Source: Streptomyces olivochromogenes (GTDB lineage Bacteria; Actinomycetota; Actinomycetes; Streptomycetales; Streptomycetaceae). From it: a stretch of 64,000 nucleotides of DNA. The notes under the pieces are model-generated. The model worked only from the letters and a program-made list of their open reading frames with translations. It did not search any database and had not been told where the DNA came from. The first letter of the stretch is position 1; every line of letters begins with the position of its first letter. Both the position numbers and the translations under genes were made by a program. The stretch is taken from positions 249,224 through 313,223 of the forward strand of contig NZ_KQ948462.1 in the NCBI RefSeq assembly GCF_001514115.1. Reading direction: 5' to 3'. Below are positions 1 through 7,841 of the stretch, in pieces.

Positions 1-484
1 CTTCGGCTCACTCGCGCGGCCCTGGACAACGTTGTCAGATTTGCTACGCAAGGACCAGTAGGGAGTCAAGTTGTCAGTGGTGTCAAGGGTGTTGGATGTG
101 GCGCCCGAGATGAATATCGTGCGACGAGCTGCGCATTACTCCCATGGTGGGAGATTGGTGCCCTGTCGATCTTCCCCCGGGGAAGTCGCGGACGCCCCAT
201 ATTTCCGCGAGGTCTCAACTCGGAAAAGACCCGCGGGTAAACCGGCTTTCGATCTTGCTCCGCTGGCGGGAAGTGGACTATACCTGTCGGCACCCGCCCA
301 GCCGTTCGACGGCCGCGGGCAGGCACGTCCCGGGGGGAATCGGGCGTCGGCGGCCAGTGTGACGGGCAGGGATCGCCGCGTTGACCGACTGAATCCCTCA
401 CGCACGACCCCAGCTTGACCTAACCGCGGTGCCGGGGAGGATCCGGTTCACCGCCTGAGTCCTGGAGAAGGCGAGGACTTGAGC
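1..484. promoter_or_regulatory. Palindrome-rich leader region upstream of ngcE
   Basis: No convincing gene is seen here; the small open frames lack a ribosome site and overlap each other. The stretch holds several dyads: GACAACGTTGTC at 25-36 (perfect 12 bp), CTCCCA-TGG-TGGGAG at 139-153, CTTCCCC-C-GGGGAAG at 171-185, and a bulged TTTCCGCGAG/CTCGGAAA pair around 203-225. A DasR-like word lies at 272-287. GTTGTCAG occurs at 31-38 and again at about 70-77. The first dyad could belong to a gene to the left of the window. Regulatory use is inferred. Confidence 0.45.
272..287 (+). promoter_or_regulatory. Possible DasR-responsive element (dre-like)
   Basis: The 16-mer AGTGGACTATACCTGT matches 12 of 16 positions of the Streptomyces DasR consensus as I remember it (ASTGGTCTAGACCAST). 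It lies about 200 bp before the start of a GlcNAc/chitobiose transporter, the kind of gene DasR controls. The symmetry is imperfect, so this is only a candidate. Confidence 0.3.
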
Positions 485-1936
485 ATGGGATCCACTTCCG
501 CCGAGAACAGCAACACCGAGGGTGTCGGACGCCGTGACCTGATCAAGCGGTCCGCGGCCCTCGGTCTGATCTCCGTACCGACGATGAGCTTCTTGTCCGC
601 TTGTGCGAGCAGTGACAGCGGTTCCGGTGACAAGGCCAAGGCCGGCAAGAAGACCACGAAGAACCCGCTGGGCGTCAACGAGACGGCCCCGCTCGCCGTC
701 GTCATCTTCGACGGCGGATTCGGTACGAAGTACGCGACCGACGCCAACGCCCAGTACAAGACGGCCTACCCGAAGGCCAAGGTCAACTTCCATGCGACCC
801 AGAAGATCCAGTCCGAACTGCAGCCCAAGTTCAACGGCGGCACCCCGCCGGACCTGATCGACAACTCCGGTGCCCAGCAGATGGACATGGGCGTGCTCGT
901 CGGCAAGAAGCAACTCACCGACCTGACCCCGCTCCTCGACGCGCCGTCCATCGACGACCCGTCGAAGAAGGTCCGCGACACGCTGCGCCCCGGCATCGTC
1001 GAGATGGGCCAGTTCGACGGCGCGCCGGTCTGGATCATGTACTACGCGTACACCGTCTACGGCGTCTGGTACTCGCAGACCGCCCTCGACAAGCTCGACG
1101 CGACGTACCCCGAGACCTGGGACGCGATGCTCGCGCTGTGCGAGAAGGCGAAGAAGAAGGGCATCGCCGGCTGGACGTACGCGGGCAAGTACCCGTACTA
1201 CCTGCCGTTCTCGCTCTACCCCTTCATCGCCAAGATCGGCGGCCGGGAGGTTCTCGACAAGATCGACAACCTGGAGCCCAACGCCTGGAAGGACCCGGCC
1301 GTCAAGTCGGCGTTCGAGGCGTACTACGAGCTCTACAAGAAGGGTTACATCCTCCAGGGCACCCCGGGCATCGACCACATCCAGTCGCAGACCGCCTGGG
1401 CCAAGGGCAAGGCGCTCTTCATCCCGAACGGCTCCTGGGTGGAGAACGAGTCCGCGAACGTCATCCCGAAGGACTTCAACCTGGCCGTCAGCGGCCCGAC
1501 CGGTCTGGACAGCTCCGACAAGATGCCGTTCGGCACCATCTGGGCCTCCGGCGGCGAGCCCTTCATCGTGCCGGCCAAGGCGAACAACCCCGAGGGAGGC
1601 ATGGAGCAGCTGCGCATCATGCTCAGCGAGGCCTCGTCGAAGAACTTCACCAGCCAGGTGAAGTCGCTGACCGCCTACAACGGCGGTACCGACGGCATCA
1701 CGCTGACCCCGGGCCTCAAGTCCGGTGTCGCTGCCCTGGACAAGGCCGGGACCAACGTGGTCAACCCGCGGCTCCAGGACTGGTACGTGAAGCTTCAGAA
1801 GGAGCAGATCGGTGTCGCCGGTCTCGGCGAGATGATGGCAGGACGGCTGACCCCGGCCGAGGCCATCAAGAAGATCCAGGGCTACGCGGACGCGGCGGCC
1901 AAGGACCAGTCCATCAAGCACTACAAGCACCAGTAG
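485..1936 (+). CDS. ngcE: N-acetylglucosamine/chitobiose ABC transporter, substrate-binding lipoprotein
   Basis: This is the extracellular solute-binding protein of a family-1 carbohydrate ABC importer. The N-terminus has a twin-arginine motif (RRDLIKR, residues 16-22) and a lipobox LSAC with the lipidated Cys at 40, so it is probably exported by Tat and lipid-anchored. The mature part (about 440 residues) is a typical SBP_bac_1 fold. I chose ATG 485 because GAGG at 473-476 is well spaced; TTG 479 in frame, with GGAGAAGG at 464-471, is the alternative. ngcF and ngcG follow on the same strand. No ATPase gene is nearby, as expected for transporters that share the MsiK ATPase in Streptomyces. 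The name rests on recognition of NgcE and the neighbouring rok7B7; substrate specificity is inferred from that. Confidence 0.9.
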   Translation: MGSTSAENSNTEGVGRRDLIKRSAALGLISVPTMSFLSACASSDSGSGDKAKAGKKTTKNPLGVNETAPLAVVIFDGGFGTKYATDANAQYKTAYPKAKVNFHATQKIQSELQPKFNGGTPPDLIDNSGAQQMDMGVLVGKKQLTDLTPLLDAPSIDDPSKKVRDTLRPGIVEMGQFDGAPVWIMYYAYTVYGVWYSQTALDKLDATYPETWDAMLALCEKAKKKGIAGWTYAGKYPYYLPFSLYPFIAKIGGREVLDKIDNLEPNAWKDPAVKSAFEAYYELYKKGYILQGTPGIDHIQSQTAWAKGKALFIPNGSWVENESANVIPKDFNLAVSGPTGLDSSDKMPFGTIWASGGEPFIVPAKANNPEGGMEQLRIMLSEASSKNFTSQVKSLTAYNGGTDGITLTPGLKSGVAALDKAGTNVVNPRLQDWYVKLQKEQIGVAGLGEMMAGRLTPAEAIKKIQGYADAAAKDQSIKHYKHQ

Positions 1937-1995
1937 CGGCGCGTGTCCACGCGTCGCCGGCGGTGGCATCCGCGATTCGATCGGGGTCGGTAACC

Positions 1996-2919
1996 ATGCA
2001 ACACGGCAAGTACCGGTTCATTGTGGGGTTCTTGGTGGCCCCCTTGGCGTTGTACGCGATCTTCGTGATCTGGCCCTTCGTCCAGGCCATCTACTACTCG
2101 TTCACGGACTGGACCGGTCTGAGCCCCGACTTCAAGATGGTCGGTTTCGCCAACTACACCAGAATGCTGCACGACGACATCTTCTGGAAGTCGTTGCAGC
2201 ACAGTCTGCTGTTCGCGTTGCTGCTGCCGCTGGTGACGCTGGGCCTCGCGCTCTTCTTCGCCTTCATGCTCAATGTCGGTGGGCGGCGCCGAAAAGGCGC
2301 CGCCATCACCGGAGTGCGCGGTTCGGGTTTCTACAAAATCGCCTACTTCTTCCCGCAGGTGCTGTCGATCGCGATCGTCTCCCTGCTTTTCCAATTCGCC
2401 TACAACCCCAACGACGGTGTGATCAACGGGACGTTGAAGGCCATCGGCCTCGGCAGTGTCCAGCCGGACTGGCTGGGCGACCCGAACCTCGCCCTGTGGT
2501 GTGTGATGGCGGTGCTGCTGTGGAGCACGGTCGGGTTCTTCGTCGTGCTGTTCTCGGCGGGCATGGCGTCGATTCCGAAGGACTTCTACGAGGCCGCGCT
2601 GCTCGACGGCGCGAGCCGCGCCACCACCTTCTTCAAGATCACCCTTCCGCTGCTCTGGGACACCGTGCAGTCGGGATGGGTGTACATGGGGATCCTGGCG
2701 CTCGGCGCCGAGGCGTTCGCCGCCGTGCAGATCATGACCGTGGGTCCCGGCGGCCCCGACTACTCGACCACGGTCCTTCCGCTGTACGTGTACCAATCGG
2801 CGTTCCGTGACGCGAACGCCGCCTACGCCACCACGATCGGTGTCGCGCTGCTCATCGTCACGCTGCTGTTCGCGGCGATCGTGATGCGACTGGGCCGGCG
2901 CGAGCGGTTGGAGTTCTGA
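1996..2919 (+). CDS. ngcF: N-acetylglucosamine/chitobiose ABC transporter, permease 1
   Basis: Inner-membrane permease of the NgcEFG importer, 307 residues, with about six hydrophobic segments. The first is near residues 8-30 (GFLVAPLALYAIFVIWPF). The binding-protein-dependent permease signature EAALLDGASRATTFFKITLP, which docks onto the ATPase, lies at about 198-217. The frame is open far upstream, but that part is a shadow of ngcE. ATG 1996 gives the usual permease N-terminus and starts 59 bp after the ngcE stop; the ribosome site is weak (GGGGTCGG). It pairs with ngcG, whose start lies 1 bp after its stop. Confidence 0.88.
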   Translation: MQHGKYRFIVGFLVAPLALYAIFVIWPFVQAIYYSFTDWTGLSPDFKMVGFANYTRMLHDDIFWKSLQHSLLFALLLPLVTLGLALFFAFMLNVGGRRRKGAAITGVRGSGFYKIAYFFPQVLSIAIVSLLFQFAYNPNDGVINGTLKAIGLGSVQPDWLGDPNLALWCVMAVLLWSTVGFFVVLFSAGMASIPKDFYEAALLDGASRATTFFKITLPLLWDTVQSGWVYMGILALGAEAFAAVQIMTVGPGGPDYSTTVLPLYVYQSAFRDANAAYATTIGVALLIVTLLFAAIVMRLGRRERLEF

Positions 2920-2920
2920 C

Positions 2921-3841
2921 ATGAAGACCACTGACACCCCGCCGCCCGTGGAACCGGTCGAGGACCGTACTCAGGTGGTGAAGGAGAAGGTGCCGCCGGA
3001 GAAGGCGAAGAGCAGTGAGGGCGGCATCCTCAACGCCTTCTCGCACGGCATTCTCATCATCTGGGCGATCATGGTCGTACTGCCGCTGCTGTGGGCGGTG
3101 ATGACGTCTTTCAAGGACGACGACTCCATTTTCAGCTCGCCCTGGTCACTGCCGGACAAACTGCACTTCGACAACTGGTCGCGCGCGTGGTCGCAGGCCC
3201 ACATGAGCGACTACTTCGGCAACACGCTCATCGTGGTGGGATTCTCACTGGTCGGTACGCTCGTGCTCGGCTCGATGGCGGCATACGTCCTCGCCCGATT
3301 CGAGTTCCCGGGCAACCGTTTCATTTACTTCCTCTTCGTCGGAGGAATGAGTTTCCCGATCATGCTGGCCCTGGTGCCGTTGTTCTACGTCCTGAACAAC
3401 ATGAGTCTGCTGAACACGCTGCCGGGTCTGATCCTCGTCTACATCGCCTACTCGCTGCCGTTCACGGTCTTCTTCCTGACCTCGTTCTTCAGGACACTGC
3501 CGACCTCGATCGCCGAGGCGGCGTTCGTCGACGGTGCCTCGCACACCAGGACCTTCTTCCAGATCATGCTGCCGATGGCCAAGCCGGGTCTGGTCAGCGT
3601 CGGGATCTTCAACTTCCTGGGCCAGTGGAACCAGTACATGCTCCCCACCGTGCTGAACACCGACCCCGACAAGAAGGTCCTCTCCCAGGGCCTCGTCGAG
3701 CTGGCGACCAGCCAGGGCTACAAGGGCGACTGGTCGGGCCTCTTCGCGGGCCTGGTGATGGCCATGCTCCCGGTGCTGGCCGCGTACATCATCTTCCAGC
3801 GACAGGTGGTCCAGGGGCTGACGGCGGGGGCTCTCAAGTAG
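2921..3841 (+). CDS. ngcG: N-acetylglucosamine/chitobiose ABC transporter, permease 2
   Basis: Second permease of the importer, MalG-like, 306 residues. A hydrophilic N-terminal tail of about 45 residues is followed by about six membrane segments. The permease loop EAAFVDGASHTRTFFQIMLP, about residues 200-219, is the counterpart of the EAA loop in NgcF. ATG 2921 comes 1 bp after the ngcF stop, which implies translational coupling. A strong hairpin at 3897-3930 marks the probable end of the operon. Confidence 0.88.
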   Translation: MKTTDTPPPVEPVEDRTQVVKEKVPPEKAKSSEGGILNAFSHGILIIWAIMVVLPLLWAVMTSFKDDDSIFSSPWSLPDKLHFDNWSRAWSQAHMSDYFGNTLIVVGFSLVGTLVLGSMAAYVLARFEFPGNRFIYFLFVGGMSFPIMLALVPLFYVLNNMSLLNTLPGLILVYIAYSLPFTVFFLTSFFRTLPTSIAEAAFVDGASHTRTFFQIMLPMAKPGLVSVGIFNFLGQWNQYMLPTVLNTDPDKKVLSQGLVELATSQGYKGDWSGLFAGLVMAMLPVLAAYIIFQRQVVQGLTAGALK

Positions 3842-3896
3842 GCCGAGCGAGATAACGGCCGCCGAATCCGTCGAACACCGAAAATTCCTCGGAGTA

Positions 3897-3930
3897 CGTA
3901 ATCCCTTCCGAATGCACGGAGGGGATTACG
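3897..3930 (+). terminator. Hairpin terminator of ngcEFG
   Basis: A 14-bp stem, CGTAATCCCTTCCG (3897-3910) with CGGAGGGGATTACG (3917-3930), has a 6-nt loop and a single G:T pair. It lies 55 bp after the ngcG stop. There is no U-run, as is usual in Streptomyces. Confidence 0.7.
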
Positions 3931-3933
3931 CGT

Positions 3934-4073
3934 ATTCGGTCCCGCGCATTGGGTCCCGCCTATCCAGTCCCGCGCATTCAGTCCCGCACATTCGGTTCCA
4001 CGTATTCGATCCCGCCTACTCGCTCCCGCGCATTCGGTTCCACGCATTCGATCCCGCCGGCTCGGTCACGTCC
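3934..4073. repeat. 14-bp tandem repeat array, 10 degenerate copies
   Basis: Ten head-to-tail 14-mers start at 3934, with consensus ATTCGGTCCCGCGC. Copies 1-9 keep the core TC-N-N-TCCC-G with a few changes; copy 10 (GCTCGGTCACGTCC) is more divergent. Related words continue more loosely to about 4135. The array starts 3 bp after the ngcG terminator and sits in a non-coding gap. The period is not a multiple of three and the frames across it differ, so it is not protein-coding. Confidence 0.85.
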
Positions 4074-4417
4074 TCCAGATCCCCTCCGCCGGATCCCGCC
4101 CACTGGGTCCCGCATTCCCCGGTCCCCCGGAAACGGCTCCACCCGCCCGGAGGGGTTCCGCGGGAGCCCACGCCCGGCGGGGCAGCGCCGTGGTCTTGAT
4201 CTGGTACGGCGGAGGCTGCGACAACTTGTAATCAGTCCGGGTGTGACCTGGGCCATAGAAGGATCTACGGCCCAGTCTGTCCCGCACACGTGTGCTCATC
4301 CGCGCCGGATGCAGCTCAACCTCTTGACGGGAGGTAACCCAAACAGCTCAGCTTAGAGTTCACTAGTTGGACATAGGCGGGGCCTCATCGTGGCGGCCTC
4401 GTACGCGGGAGGTCGTC
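4074..4417 (+). promoter_or_regulatory. rok7B7 upstream region
   Basis: Non-coding. The left part (to about 4200) is decayed tandem-repeat DNA. The right part has TTGACG at 4324-4329 and TAGAGT (TANNNT) at 4354-4359. Their spacing of 24 is too long for one standard promoter. TAGAGT would place a transcript start near 4366, about 50 nt before the chosen GTG. Confidence 0.35.
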
Positions 4418-5617
4418 GTGGAGACTCCGGGGTCGCAGTCATCGCTGCACCGAGCCAATCTGGAGCGCGTCGTACGTGCGGTGCGCCTTGCCGGTTCGCT
4501 CACGCAAGCGGAGATCGCGAGGACGACGGGCCTCTCCGCCGCGACCGTTTCCAATATCGTCCGGGAGCTCAAGGACGGCGGAACGGTCGAGGTCACCCCC
4601 ACCTCGGCGGGTGGCCGCAGGGCCCGCAGCGTGTCCCTGAGCGGTGACGCCGGCATCGTCATCGGCGTCGACTTCGGCCATACGCATCTGCGCGTCGCGG
4701 TCGGGAACCTCGCCCACCAGGTGCTGGCCGAGGAATCCGAGCCGCTGGACGTGGACGCGAGCGCCGCACAGGGCTTCGACCGGGCGGAAGAGCTGGTCAG
4801 CCGCCTGATCGCGGCGACCGGGGTGGACCGGTCCAAGATCGCGGGCGTGGGACTCGGCGTGCCCGGTCCCATCGACGTGGAGTCGGGGACCCTGGGGTCC
4901 ACCGCGATCCTGCCGGGCTGGACCGGCGCGAAGCCCGCCGAGGAGCTGCGGGGGCGGCTCGGCGTGCCCGTGTACGTGGACAACGACGCCAACCTGGGCG
5001 CGCTCGGCGAGCTGGTCTGGGGCAGTGGGCGCGGGGTCAAGGACCTGGCGTACATCAAGGTCGCGAGCGGTGTCGGCGCCGGGCTGGTGATCGACGGCAA
5101 GATCTACCGCGGGCCTGGCGGCACTGCGGGCGAAATCGGGCATATTACTCTTGATGAATCCGGCCCCGTCTGTCGCTGTGGCAATCGGGGTTGCCTGGAG
5201 ACCTTCGCGGCGGCGCGCTATGTGCTGCCGCTACTGCAGTCCAGCCATGGCACGGACCTGACCATGGAAGGCGTCGTCAGGCTGGCCCGGGAGGGCGATC
5301 CGGGTTGTCGTCGGGTGATCGCCGATGTCGGCCGTCACATCGGGAGCGGAGTTGCGAATCTCTGCAACCTCCTCAACCCGAGTCGGGTGGTCCTCGGCGG
5401 CGACCTCGCCGAGGCCGGTGAGCTCGTTCTCGGGCCCATCAGGGAGTCGGTAGGCCGGTACGCGATCCCCAGCGCCGCACGTCAACTCTCGGTGCTCCCA
5501 GGGGCACTTGGAGGCCGTGCGGAGGTGCTCGGGGCCCTTGCTCTCGCGCTCAGCGAGATGGGCGATTCGACCCTTTTGGACGGATCACTGTCCGCGGGTG
5601 CCCCTGCCTTCACTTAG
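4418..5617 (+). CDS. rok7B7: ROK-family transcriptional regulator Rok7B7
   Basis: Sugar-responsive regulator, 399 residues. A winged helix-turn-helix lies at about residues 20-65 (SLTQAEIARTTGLSAATVSN). A ROK/ASKHA domain starts at about 80 with the phosphate loop GVDFGHTHLRV. The ROK zinc motif is complete: GEIGHITLDESG, then CRCGNRGCLE. In S. coelicolor Rok7B7 links carbon control, xylose uptake and antibiotic production (established). The gene sits between two sugar importers, ngcEFG and xylFGH, which fits control of one or both. GTG 4418 has GGGAGG 5 nt upstream; a TTG at 4367 in frame would add 17 residues and could only be used by a leaderless transcript. Confidence 0.88.
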   Translation: METPGSQSSLHRANLERVVRAVRLAGSLTQAEIARTTGLSAATVSNIVRELKDGGTVEVTPTSAGGRRARSVSLSGDAGIVIGVDFGHTHLRVAVGNLAHQVLAEESEPLDVDASAAQGFDRAEELVSRLIAATGVDRSKIAGVGLGVPGPIDVESGTLGSTAILPGWTGAKPAEELRGRLGVPVYVDNDANLGALGELVWGSGRGVKDLAYIKVASGVGAGLVIDGKIYRGPGGTAGEIGHITLDESGPVCRCGNRGCLETFAAARYVLPLLQSSHGTDLTMEGVVRLAREGDPGCRRVIADVGRHIGSGVANLCNLLNPSRVVLGGDLAEAGELVLGPIRESVGRYAIPSAARQLSVLPGALGGRAEVLGALALALSEMGDSTLLDGSLSAGAPAFT

Positions 5618-5738
5618 AGAACGCATGGCACCGTTGCCATCTCGTTAAGTATTTACTTCTTGACGTCGCACGCGTGGCCGAGTTGACTTCCAGCCACCTC
5701 GGCCGCAACGACGCGGCCTCGTCAGGGAGGTTTCAAGA
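5618..5738 (+). promoter_or_regulatory. xylF promoter region with two dyads
   Basis: ATGGCA-CCGT-TGCCAT (5625-5640) forms a short hairpin just after the rok7B7 stop, either a weak terminator or an operator. AAGTA-TT-TACTT (5647-5658) is a perfect 12-bp dyad immediately before TTGACG (5660-5665), a likely -35 box. The second dyad is well placed for a repressor such as Rok7B7; that link is inferred. Confidence 0.5.
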
Positions 5739-6848
5739 GTGAACACGCGTATGCGTCGTGCCGCGTTTGCCGTTGCCGCTGGTGCGATGGCCGTTTCGCT
5801 GGCTGCTTGTGGCAGTGCCAAGGAGTCCGGCGACAAGAGCGACAGCTCGAGCTCCGCCAAGAAGGGCGACGCGATCAAGGTCGGTCTGCTCCTTCCCGAG
5901 AACCAGACCGCGCGTTACGAGAAGTTCGACAGGCCCTTGATCGAGAAGAAGGTCAAGGAACTGACGAACGGCAAGGGCACGCTCCAGTACGCCAACGCCA
6001 AGCAGGACGCCACCACGCAGGCGCAGCAGGTCGAGACGATGATCACCGACAAGGTGGACGTCCTGATCGTCGACGCTGTGGACTCCGCGGCCATCAAGAA
6101 CTCGGTCCAGAAGGCCAAGGACGCCGGCATCCCCGTCGTCGCCTACGACCGTCTCGCGCAGGGTCCGATCAGCGGCTACACGTCGTTCGACAACACGACC
6201 GTGGGCAAGACGCAGGGTGAGGCGCTCCTCGCCGCGCTCGGCTCCAAGGCCAAGTCCGGCAAGATCGTGATGATGAACGGGTCGTCCACCGACCCGAACG
6301 CCGCCCAGTTCAAGGCCGGTGCCCACTCCGTCCTCGACGGCAAGGTGAACATCGGCAAGGAGTACGACACCAAGGACTGGAAGCCGGAGAACGCCAACGC
6401 CAACATGGAGGGCGCCATCTCCGCCCTCGGCAAGAAGAACGTCGTCGGCGTCTACTCCGCCAACGACGGCATGGCCGGCGGTATCATCACGGCCCTGAAG
6501 GCCGCGGGCATCTCCGTCCCGGTCACCGGCCAGGACGCCGAGCTCGCGGGTGTGCAGCGCATCATCGCCGGTGAGCAGTTCATGAGCGTCTACAAGCCGT
6601 ACGCCCCCGAGGCCGACGCCGCCGCCGAGATGGCTGTCGCGCTCGCCCAGGGCAAGTCGCTCGACACCGTCGCCAAGGACAAGGTCGACAGCCCGACCGA
6701 CAAGGCGATCCCGTCGGTCATCGTCGCGGTCGTCTCGCTGACCAAGGCCAACATCAACGACACCGTCATCAAGGACGGCGTCTACACGGTCAGCGACATC
6801 TGCACGAGCGCCTACAAGGCCAAGTGCGACGCGCTCGGCATCAAGTAG
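5739..6848 (+). CDS. xylF: Xylose-type ABC transporter, substrate-binding lipoprotein
   Basis: Periplasmic-binding-protein-like sugar receptor (Peripla_BP_4, D-xylose binding type), 369 residues. The signal peptide ends in lipobox SLAAC, with the lipidated Cys at 24. The mature protein keeps the XylF pattern: VDVLIVDAVDS, then VVAYDRLAQGPI (sugar contact region), then GVYSANDGMAGG. GTG 5739 has GGGAGG at 5725-5730, 8 nt upstream. Two strong hairpins separate it from xylG, so the receptor is probably made in excess over the other subunits. Confidence 0.88.
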   Translation: MNTRMRRAAFAVAAGAMAVSLAACGSAKESGDKSDSSSSAKKGDAIKVGLLLPENQTARYEKFDRPLIEKKVKELTNGKGTLQYANAKQDATTQAQQVETMITDKVDVLIVDAVDSAAIKNSVQKAKDAGIPVVAYDRLAQGPISGYTSFDNTTVGKTQGEALLAALGSKAKSGKIVMMNGSSTDPNAAQFKAGAHSVLDGKVNIGKEYDTKDWKPENANANMEGAISALGKKNVVGVYSANDGMAGGIITALKAAGISVPVTGQDAELAGVQRIIAGEQFMSVYKPYAPEADAAAEMAVALAQGKSLDTVAKDKVDSPTDKAIPSVIVAVVSLTKANINDTVIKDGVYTVSDICTSAYKAKCDALGIK

Positions 6849-6870
6849 TCCGAGCAACTGAAGTAGCCGC

Positions 6871-6927
6871 CGCAAGTCTCTATCCACGTACGGGAATTCG
6901 TTCTTGAATTTCCGTACGGGACTTGCG
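6871..6927 (+). terminator. Hairpin 1 between xylF and xylG
   Basis: Two stacked stems: CGCAAGTC/GACTTGCG (6871-6878 with 6920-6927) outside, and CGTACGGGAATTC/GAATTTCCGTACG (6887-6899 with 6906-6918, one G:T) inside. It probably stops or stabilises part of the xylF transcript. Confidence 0.6.
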
Positions 6928-6940
6928 TCATAGAAGCCCC

Positions 6941-6990
6941 TCCGGCGCCCCGCATCCATCAGCCCCGCAAAGCTAGGGCGGGGCGCCGGA
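6941..6990 (+). terminator. Hairpin 2 between xylF and xylG
   Basis: A perfect 13-bp stem, TCCGGCGCCCCGC (6941-6953) with GCGGGGCGCCGGA (6978-6990), has a 24-nt loop. It follows hairpin 1 and precedes the xylG ribosome site. Confidence 0.6.
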
Positions 6991-7058
6991 CGGAACACCC
7001 CCTCCACAAACTTCTGCACAACCTCCCGCCGGGTCAGGCGGCGAAGGAGATGGTTCAC

Positions 7059-7841
7059 GTGTCCGCTACGCCTGTCCTGGCGTTGCGCGGGGTCTCCAAG
7101 CGATTCGGTGCCGTCCAGGCGCTCACCGATGTAGAGCTTGAGGTCCACGCCGGTGAAGTGGTCGCCCTGGTGGGCGACAACGGCGCCGGAAAGTCCACGC
7201 TGGTGAAGACGATCGCCGGCGTGCACCCCATCGATGAGGGCGCCATCGAGTGGGACGGCAAGGCCGTCCACATCAACAAGCCGCAAGACGCCCAGGGCCT
7301 CGGTATCGCGACCGTGTACCAGGACCTGGCGCTGTGCGACAACATCGACGTCGTCGGCAACCTCTACCTGGGCCGGGAGCTGAAGAAGCGCGGCATCCTG
7401 GACGAGGTCGAGATGGAGCGCCGCTCCCGCGAGCTGCTGGACACGCTGTCCATCCGTATCCCCAGCGTCCGCATCCCGATCGCCTCGCTCTCCGGCGGTC
7501 AGCGCCAGACCGTGGCGATCGCCCGTTCGATGCTGGGCGAGCCCAAGCTCGTCATCCTCGACGAGCCCACCGCGGCCCTCGGTGTCGAGCAGACCGCCCA
7601 GGTGCTCGACCTGGTCGAGCGGCTGCGTGAACGCGGTCACGCGGTCATCCTCATCAGCCACAACATGGCGGATGTGAAGGCCGTGGCCGACAAGGTCGCC
7701 GTCCTGCGCCTCGGGCGCAACAACGGCATCTTCGAGGTCAAGTCGACCTCGCAGGAAGAGATCATCTCCGCCATCACGGGCGCCACGGAGAACGCCGTGA
7801 CCCGTCGTGCGGCGCGCAGCAATGGGGAGGCTCAGAAGTGA
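7059..7841 (+). CDS. xylG: Xylose-type ABC transporter, ATP-binding protein
   Basis: ATPase subunit, 260 residues, with a single ABC domain: Walker A GDNGAGKST (about 39-47), signature LSGGQRQ (about 145), Walker B VILDEPTAA and switch His in LISHNM. E. coli XylG has two fused ABC domains (about 510 residues). This one has one, as is common for actinobacterial sugar ATPases of this type, so it should act as a homodimer. AAGGAG at 7045-7050 is 8 nt before GTG 7059, which decides the start; ATG 7050 overlaps that site and is less likely. Its end overlaps the xylH start by 4 bp. Confidence 0.87.
   Translation: MSATPVLALRGVSKRFGAVQALTDVELEVHAGEVVALVGDNGAGKSTLVKTIAGVHPIDEGAIEWDGKAVHINKPQDAQGLGIATVYQDLALCDNIDVVGNLYLGRELKKRGILDEVEMERRSRELLDTLSIRIPSVRIPIASLSGGQRQTVAIARSMLGEPKLVILDEPTAALGVEQTAQVLDLVERLRERGHAVILISHNMADVKAVADKVAVLRLGRNNGIFEVKSTSQEEIISAITGATENAVTRRAARSNGEAQK

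Noticed and set aside
3934..4073. CRISPR array
   Set aside because: The repeats are contiguous 14-mers without spacers and there are no cas genes.
4367..4417. TTG start for rok7B7
   Set aside because: It lacks a ribosome site, while GTG 4418 has GGGAGG well placed. It is kept as an alternative in the gene entry.
5733..7661. Long antisense frame over xylF and xylG
   Set aside because: It is a shadow of well-identified transporter genes; no ribosome site and biased composition.
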